A DNA stretch of 18,975 bases from CAZXFH01 sp964640055 (GTDB lineage Bacteria > Fidelibacterota > UBA2242 > JAFGTP01), in NCBI GenBank assembly GCA_964640055.1, contig CAZXFH010000051.1:1-18975 (forward strand). Reading direction: 5' to 3'. The translations under genes were made by a program, and so were the position numbers. Of this stretch, positions 14,578 to 18,975 are shown in pieces. The notes beneath the pieces were generated by a model, which was not told where the DNA came from, ran no database searches, and saw nothing but the letters and a program-made list of their open reading frames with translations. Each line of letters starts with the position of its first letter. The stretch's first letter is position 1.

Positions 14578-15290
14578 TAATCCTCAAACAGATATCCGCA
14601 GCCCCGGATGCTCTTAATATAGACAGGATCTTTGGGATTGGGCTCAAAATATTTGCGTAAGCGGGCGATAAAAATATCCACCGTACGGGTTTCCACACTT
14701 GCGGAAATATTCCAGACCCGTTCCAGTAATTCCTCCCGGGAGAGGATCTTACCCTTGTTTTGAATAAGATATTTCATCAGCATGGCTTCGTGTTGGGTCA
14801 GATGAAATTCTTGATTTCCGGAGCGGCATTGATGGTTATTGAAATTGATCTCATTGTTACCAAAGCGGTAGACCTCCTGGTCAATTGTGGCCGATTGATA
14901 CCAGGCTTTGCGCCGTAACATGGCTTTGATGCGCGCCAGTAACTCCTGTAAATGAAAGGGCTTGGTGAGATAATCCTCGGCGCCGATCTCCAGTCCCTTA
15001 ACCCGGTCCGCCACAGCGGTACGGGCCGTCAGCATCAGGATCGGCATCTGCGGTTTTTCCTTCAGGATCTGCCGGGTCACCTCAAATCCATCGATATAAG
15101 GCAGCATAATATCCAGGATGATCAGATCCACAGCCTGTTCCTGAAAAGCCCGGAGGGCTGCAGCACCGTCCCTGACCCATTGCACCTGATAACCTTCGGC
15201 CGACAGGTTATAGCAGATGCCCTCCGCCAGGGCCTCTTCATCTTCAACAAAAAGGATACGGGCAGTGTGGGTGTCAGATGAATTTGGCAT
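14577..15290 (-). CDS. OmpR/PhoB-family response regulator
   Basis: This is a 237-residue DNA-binding regulator, expected to be phosphorylated by the kinase encoded just upstream. The receiver domain (about 10-125) has the acidic pair Glu16-Asp17, phospho-acceptor Asp60 in LIILDIMLP, the switch Thr88 and Lys110 in LTKPF. A winged-helix effector domain follows (about 140-235), including TVDIFIARLRKYFEP and the terminal IKSIRGCGYLFE hairpin. All phosphotransfer residues are present. It starts 12 bp after the kinase stop and shares its last base with the start of the pseudouridine synthase gene. Confidence 0.95.
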   Translation of the reverse strand: MPNSSDTHTARILFVEDEEALAEGICYNLSAEGYQVQWVRDGAAALRAFQEQAVDLIILDIMLPYIDGFEVTRQILKEKPQMPILMLTARTAVADRVKGLEIGAEDYLTKPFHLQELLARIKAMLRRKAWYQSATIDQEVYRFGNNEINFNNHQCRSGNQEFHLTQHEAMLMKYLIQNKGKILSREELLERVWNISASVETRTVDIFIARLRKYFEPNPKDPVYIKSIRGCGYLFED

Positions 15291-15302
15291 AGGACAATCC
15301 TG

Positions 15303-16301
15303 TTACTTTTTTTGGGTATTGGAATTTTTGAGCAAGCCCTTTAAAAAGGCCTTTTTGGTATAGGGGTAACGGGGTAATTCAATACGGAAATGGGTACCCT
15401 GGAAAACACCCGGACTGACCGCCTGGATCTGACCGCCATGGTATTTAAGGATCTCCCTGACCCAGAATAATCCCAGACCGGTCCCCCTGACACTGGGCAC
15501 CCGGTTATCGCTAACCCGGTAGAATTTGTTAAATATGTTTTTGTGTTCGCCCGCCGGCAAGCCGATCCCCTGATCCTGATAATTGATGATGCATTTCTTG
15601 GGTTTACATTTCATGTCTATGGTGATGCGCAGGGTTTCCGGAGAGTATTTGATGGAATTATCCACCAGATTATCCAGAATAATCCGGAACGCTTCTTTAT
15701 CCATGACACAGCGGCAGTCACCCTGCCCACTCAGGGAAATCGCCTGGTCAGGCAGCTTGGCATAAGAACGGATCTCGGCACAAGTCTGCTCTACCAGATC
15801 ACGGAGTTGAAAAACTTCAGCGTTGAACATCTTTTTACTTTTTTCCAGCTGCGCAATGTCCAGGATAGAATTGATCAGCTTATTCAAGCGATGGGCGTCT
15901 GCCTGCATGAGTTGAATGAAATGGGCCTGTTTATCGGCTGGTAATTCACGGGAATTTAAAGTGTCCAGATAGAGCAGGATGGAACTCAAGGGTGTTTTCA
16001 GTTCATGAGTCATTGTGGCAATAAAATTGTCATAAAGCCGGGTCAGCCTTACCTGGATGGTCAGGCGTCTGAAAACCAGCGAGATCATGACGAAAACGGC
16101 CACCATTAAGACCAGTCCGATCACCAGAATAGCCACCGCACCACCCGATTCGATATGGATGGCATAGCGCTCACCGATCCGCTTGAAGATAATATGGTTG
16201 GCTACAAAGCGGGCGATCCACAAACCCAGCAGTCCCAGCCAGGCGACCTGAATAAAGACAAACAGAATGATTGCATAAACCGATGAATATTTGTCGCGCA
16301 T
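15303..16301 (-). CDS. Membrane sensor histidine kinase
   Basis: This is a 332-residue kinase with two membrane helices (about 8-30 and 54-77) separated by only some 24 residues. It has almost no extracytoplasmic sensor and may sense a membrane or partner signal. The phosphorylatable His99 lies in THELKTP. The ATP-binding domain has the N box around Asn215 (LVDNSIKYS), G1 DQGIG (243-247), the F box FNKFYR (257-262) and G2 GTGLGL (273-278). There is no HAMP or PAS domain. It is the first gene of the minus-strand operon. The 126-bp region shared with the divergent radical SAM gene should carry its promoter. Confidence 0.93.
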   Translation of the reverse strand: MRDKYSSVYAIILFVFIQVAWLGLLGLWIARFVANHIIFKRIGERYAIHIESGGAVAILVIGLVLMVAVFVMISLVFRRLTIQVRLTRLYDNFIATMTHELKTPLSSILLYLDTLNSRELPADKQAHFIQLMQADAHRLNKLINSILDIAQLEKSKKMFNAEVFQLRDLVEQTCAEIRSYAKLPDQAISLSGQGDCRCVMDKEAFRIILDNLVDNSIKYSPETLRITIDMKCKPKKCIINYQDQGIGLPAGEHKNIFNKFYRVSDNRVPSVRGTGLGLFWVREILKYHGGQIQAVSPGVFQGTHFRIELPRYPYTKKAFLKGLLKNSNTQKK

Positions 16302-16427
16302 GATATCTCGCTACTGAACTTGGGAAACCATTTTTTACACTACTTTTACAGTATAAAACCCACGAATTTCGTAAAATAAGTTAGATGATATTTGTATGAA
16401 ATCAAAATTAATACCGGAGGAAATATT
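16302..16427. promoter_or_regulatory. Divergent intergenic region (kinase operon / radical SAM gene)
   Basis: This AT-rich 126-bp spacer must contain the start signals for both directions. The only element I can place firmly is GGAGG at 16416-16420, seven bases before the radical SAM ATG. I cannot pick a convincing regulator-binding direct repeat. Confidence 0.5.
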
Positions 16428-17915
16428 ATGCGTATCTTATTGGTTTATCCCCGCACCCCCCCCACCTTTTGGAGTTTTACCCATGCAATTAAATTTATCT
16501 CCAAAAAATCCTCGGAAATACCTTTGGGGATTCTTACCGTTGCTGCGCTGTTACCGGCGGATTGGCCCCAGCGGCTGATCGATATGAACGTTACCCGGCT
16601 GCGCGACAAAGACCTGAGATGGGCGGATTATGTCTTCTTAGGTGGCATGAATGTACATTTGCCGGTTATGCAAAAAGTGATCAGACGCTGCAATGAACTG
16701 GATGTAAAAGTGGTTCTCGGTGGCCCGGTCGCCACGCTTAATTATAGCGAGCTTCTTGGAGTAGACCATTTCATCCTGAATGAGGCGGAACTGACATTGC
16801 CCCGCTTTATCCGGGATTTAAAACAGGGATGCCCCCGAAAAACCTATCGCACCCCGGAGTTTCCTGATATCGCCCGCACCCCTATTCCGCGCTGGGAATT
16901 GCTTGACATCAGTAAATATGCCTCTTTGAGCCTGCAATTCTCCCGGGGCTGCCCCTATAATTGTGATTTTTGCAGTATCGCCACCCTGAACGGCCGGCGT
17001 GTGCGGACAAAAAGCCGGGAACAGTTTATGGCAGAATTAGAATCTCTTTACCAAACTGGCTGGCGGGGCAATGTCTTTATCGTGGATGATAATTTTATTG
17101 GAAACCGGCACCAGCTTAAAAAAGTGATTTTACCGGCCATGATCCAGTGGATGGAGTCCAAAGACTACCCCTTCAATTTTACCACCGAAGTTTCGCTCAA
17201 TTTGGCGGATGATGATGAGTTGGCTGAGTTGATGGTACAGGCTGGTTTCCGACATATTTTTGTCGGGGTTGAGACCCCCAATAAAGAGAGTCTGGCGGCC
17301 TGCGGGAAAGCCCAGAATCTGAATCGGGAGATAAACGACTCCATTAAAAATTTACAACAGAAGGGTTTGATCGTCTCAGGTGGCTTTATTGTTGGCTTTG
17401 ATAATGATCCGCCGGATATCTTCCGACGTCAGATCCAGCTGATCCAGAGTAGCGGGATTGTCACTGCCATGGTGGGCTTACTGAATGCGCCCAAAGGCAC
17501 TAAACTGTATCACCGTATGCAAAAGGAGCGGCGCTTACTTGGTCTCATGAGTGGTGATAATCTGGATGGCTCGGTTAATTTTATTCCCCGTATGGATTAC
17601 CAGAAATTGATCCGCGGCTATAAACAGATTCTGGAGTCTATCTATGCCCCGAAAAATTATTTTGAACGGGTCAAGACCTTTTTGCAGAACTATGAACTGC
17701 CGGTCTGTGGTGTAAAAAAACTCAACTTTTCTGAACTGCGTGCTTTTATCAGATCAATATGGAAATTAGGCTTTTTCTCCTCCGGACGGCGCTACTATTG
17801 GAAATTGCTGTTTACCAGCTTATTTAAATATCCTGAAAAATTTCCCCTGGCAGTTACCTTTTCCATATACGGGTTTCATTTCCGCAAAATTGTCAAACAG
17901 CTCAGTCAGGTCTGA
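16428..17915 (+). CDS. B12-binding radical SAM protein, HpnP/DUF4070-type
   Basis: This is a predicted cobalamin-dependent radical SAM enzyme, possibly a C-methyltransferase. A Rossmann-like B12-binding domain (1 to about 140, with the MRILLVYP opening and LGGP at 97-100) precedes the radical SAM barrel. The barrel's CxxxCxxC is Cys175, Cys179 and Cys182, and FIVDDNFIGN and GFIVGFD segments follow. The C-terminal region matches the DUF4070 type. The overall pattern (FWSF near the start, QFSRGCPYNCDFC, VDDNFIGN) resembles hopanoid C-2 methylase HpnP, but the family is broad and no hopanoid or squalene gene is nearby, so the substrate is unknown. I chose the ATG at 16428, which has GGAGG seven bases upstream, giving 495 residues. 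Confidence 0.88.
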   Translation: MRILLVYPRTPPTFWSFTHAIKFISKKSSEIPLGILTVAALLPADWPQRLIDMNVTRLRDKDLRWADYVFLGGMNVHLPVMQKVIRRCNELDVKVVLGGPVATLNYSELLGVDHFILNEAELTLPRFIRDLKQGCPRKTYRTPEFPDIARTPIPRWELLDISKYASLSLQFSRGCPYNCDFCSIATLNGRRVRTKSREQFMAELESLYQTGWRGNVFIVDDNFIGNRHQLKKVILPAMIQWMESKDYPFNFTTEVSLNLADDDELAELMVQAGFRHIFVGVETPNKESLAACGKAQNLNREINDSIKNLQQKGLIVSGGFIVGFDNDPPDIFRRQIQLIQSSGIVTAMVGLLNAPKGTKLYHRMQKERRLLGLMSGDNLDGSVNFIPRMDYQKLIRGYKQILESIYAPKNYFERVKTFLQNYELPVCGVKKLNFSELRAFIRSIWKLGFFSSGRRYYWKLLFTSLFKYPEKFPLAVTFSIYGFHFRKIVKQLSQV

Positions 17916-18031
17916 TCTGCACTGGTCCGGAAATCGTGATTCAGCCCGCAGGCTTATACTTTATTCAATTTTAAACTGGAGAACTACGTTAAAACGCACT
18001 AACGCTATGCTTGGTTTTGGGTCATCATGAC

Positions 18032-18051
18032 CACCCCGATGAATCGGGGTG
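18032..18051. repeat. Hairpin CACCCCGA-TGAA-TCGGGGTG
   Basis: Perfect 8-bp stem with a TGAA loop, 117 bp after the radical SAM stop. No T-run follows on the plus strand, so it is recorded as a hairpin repeat rather than a terminator. Confidence 0.5.
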
Positions 18052-18193
18052 CTGTCTCAATCCATTTCTATCAGATTCGCTCATTTATTTCATCATCTTT
18101 ATTTTTGAGAATAGATCTCAAATCAGCACTATTCATAGTGCTTGCCAAATTAAACGGGTGCTTTAGCGCCTCATTGCCAGTCTTGGATCACAG

Positions 18194-18218
18194 GGTCACA
18201 CCGCAGAGCGGTGTAACC
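18194..18218. repeat. Hairpin GGTCACACCGC / GCGGTGTAACC
   Basis: 11-bp stem with one mismatch and an AGA loop. Its left relative at 396-420 has the same design in the opposite orientation. Its right arm is the first part of the first 24-bp tandem unit (18208-18231). Confidence 0.65.
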
Positions 18219-18399
18219 AGGTTGAAAATGAGCGGTATGACCAGGGTGAAAGTAAGTATTGTGGCCAGATTAAAAGTGATCGATTAACGCAGATTGATAA
18301 TGAGCAGTATGATCAGATTGAATGTGAGCGGTGTGACCAGGTTGAATGTGAGCAATGAGCTCAGATTGATAGTAAGCAGTGCAACTGTATCGGGAATAA
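18208..18399 (+). repeat. Degenerate 24-bp tandem repeat, eight units
   Basis: Eight consecutive units of exactly 24 bp start at 18208, 18232, 18256, 18280, 18304, 18328, 18352 and 18376. The best unit (18328-18351) begins GCGGTGTGACC and ends TTGAATGTGA; the fourth and eighth are the most diverged. There are no indels between units. In the plus frame the unit would encode eight residues (SGVTRLNV-like), but a TAA in the fourth unit breaks the frame. Confidence 0.8.
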
Positions 18400-18756
18400 G
18401 GAGTATAGCGACTGTATTGGGGTCCTCCATTTTCCGTCTTCCGTTCTCTGTCTTCCGCCTGCCGCGCCTGCCCTGATAGAGAGTTTGCGATCGTATCGGG
18501 GATAACGATAGTTGAACGTAGTGAAATCCCGTATCGTAGATCGGGGTGTATCGGGGGTATTTGTGGTTTGGAGTTTGTGATTTGATTCTTTGTATCGTCC
18601 TGGTGTTATGTCTCTTTCCCCGAATTTCATCCGGCGTTATTCAAGTTACACCCCTGCCGGGGTTCTGCCGGATCTGGTTTTCCGAATTGGTAACGTAGCG
18701 TGAATTGCCAATTCGCGTTCCTTATCTCAATCCATTTCCATCATATTTATTTCAGA

Positions 18757-18795
18757 CCTGTTTTTTGGGGTTCTTTTTGTAACGACAAAAAGAAC
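18757..18795. repeat. Inverted-repeat copy B
   Basis: This is the reverse complement of 16-54 with one mismatch over 39 nt. The hairpin core is 18770-18795 (11-bp stem). The two copies face each other across essentially the whole window. Confidence 0.8.
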
Positions 18796-18830
18796 AGAGA
18801 TATGGTTAATCATTCCAAATCCTAAAAGTA

Positions 18831-18971
18831 AGGTCCCCCTGGGGGATACAGGATGTTGTAAAAGTTTGCAGGAATTATGAAAGATCCTGATAGAATGACA
18901 CTCACTCAAAGATAAGGTCCCCCTTATCAAAGGGGGATAAAGGGGGTTGTTCCCTCCTTAATAGGGGACCT
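18831..18971. repeat. C5/G5 hairpin repeat cluster
   Basis: AGGTCCCCCTGGGGG (18831-18845) is followed by a second element with a CCCCCTT/AAGGGGG stem (18919-18936, ATCA loop), a further GGGGG run at 18942-18946, and outer arms AGGTCCCC (18915-18922) and GGGGACCT (18964-18971). The 18-nt core at 18917-18934 is identical to 427-444. Confidence 0.6.
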
Positions 18972-18975
18972 CATT

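Larger units (their letters stand above)
17916..18975. other. Gene-free block of tandem and hairpin repeats
   Basis: I see no convincing gene in this 1.06-kb stretch. Open frames at 18027-18287 and 18294-18476 share one reading frame broken by a TAA and mainly translate the 24-bp repeat array. Contents: a hairpin at 18032-18051; a 19-nt direct repeat (TCTCAATCCATTTC and onwards) at 18055-18073 and 18725-18743 with one mismatch; the tandem array at 18208-18399; GTCTTCCG repeated at 18436-18443 and 18450-18457; an inverted repeat CGAATTGG/CCAATTCG at 18683-18715; and the end repeats from 18757 onwards. Confidence 0.65.

Noticed and set aside
18208..18399. CRISPR array
   Set aside because: Units are contiguous 24-bp repeats without unique spacers, and no cas genes are present.
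18027..18476. Long plus-strand frame with an 8-residue repeat (SGVTRLNV-like)
   Set aside because: Interrupted by TAA at 18285-18287, no ribosome site, and the repeat grows out of a noncoding hairpin; treated as repeat DNA.
16..18795. Composite transposon or genomic island bounded by inverted repeats
   Set aside because: No transposase or integrase, the cargo is largely housekeeping, and the repeats look like a dispersed hairpin family.

Overview
The window reads as chromosomal DNA of a diderm (Gram-negative-type) bacterium, probably an environmental or metagenome-assembled genome, because a run of exactly 100 Ns (12851-12950) marks a scaffold gap. The LPS-export permease and an outer-membrane-barrel-like protein imply an outer membrane. 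Moderate GC, a bacterial-type AspRS and the parAB/M23/bactofilin cluster would suit the FCB side of the tree (for example Calditrichota, KSB1 or Marinimicrobia-like lineages). That placement is inference; no rRNA or other marker here fixes it.

Layout. (1) 1-523 is a gene-free block of hairpin repeats. (2) 524-3600 holds a minus-strand LptF/LptG permease and a divergent NhaC-type antiporter with an unusual secreted N-terminal beta domain. (3) A small helical protein of unknown function (3582-3956, minus, GTG start) overlaps the antiporter tail to tail. (4) 4293-10070 is a plus-strand run: parA, parB and an M23 peptidase overlap head to tail, then come bactofilin, aspS and a patatin-like phospholipase. 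It joins chromosome segregation, cell-wall shaping and housekeeping. (5) 10122-10671 holds two small minus-strand genes, an FmdB-type zinc ribbon and a two-helix membrane protein. (6) 10855-12572 holds two plus-strand exported proteins: a barrel-like outer-membrane protein and a TPR protein whose C-terminal half resembles the eukaryotic RMDN (regulator of microtubule dynamics) family. (7) 12597-12950 is ambiguous: competing short ORFs on both strands, then the gap. (8) 12951-16301 is a compact minus-strand operon: sensor kinase, OmpR-type regulator, RluA-family pseudouridine synthase, and a TrpF-like barrel fused to an Smr domain, with overlapping start and stop codons at the last two junctions. 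(9) 16428-17915 is a divergent B12-binding radical SAM protein of the HpnP/DUF4070 type. (10) 17916-18975 is a second repeat block, with an eight-unit 24-bp tandem array and copies of the repeats seen at the left end.

No CRISPR array, rRNA, recognisable tRNA, integrase, transposase or known defence system was seen. The most distinctive items are the TrpF-like/Smr fusion, which has lost the usual catalytic Cys and sits in a two-component/pseudouridine-synthase operon; the RMDN-like TPR protein; and the related repeat families at both ends, including a 39-nt inverted repeat about 18.7 kb apart.
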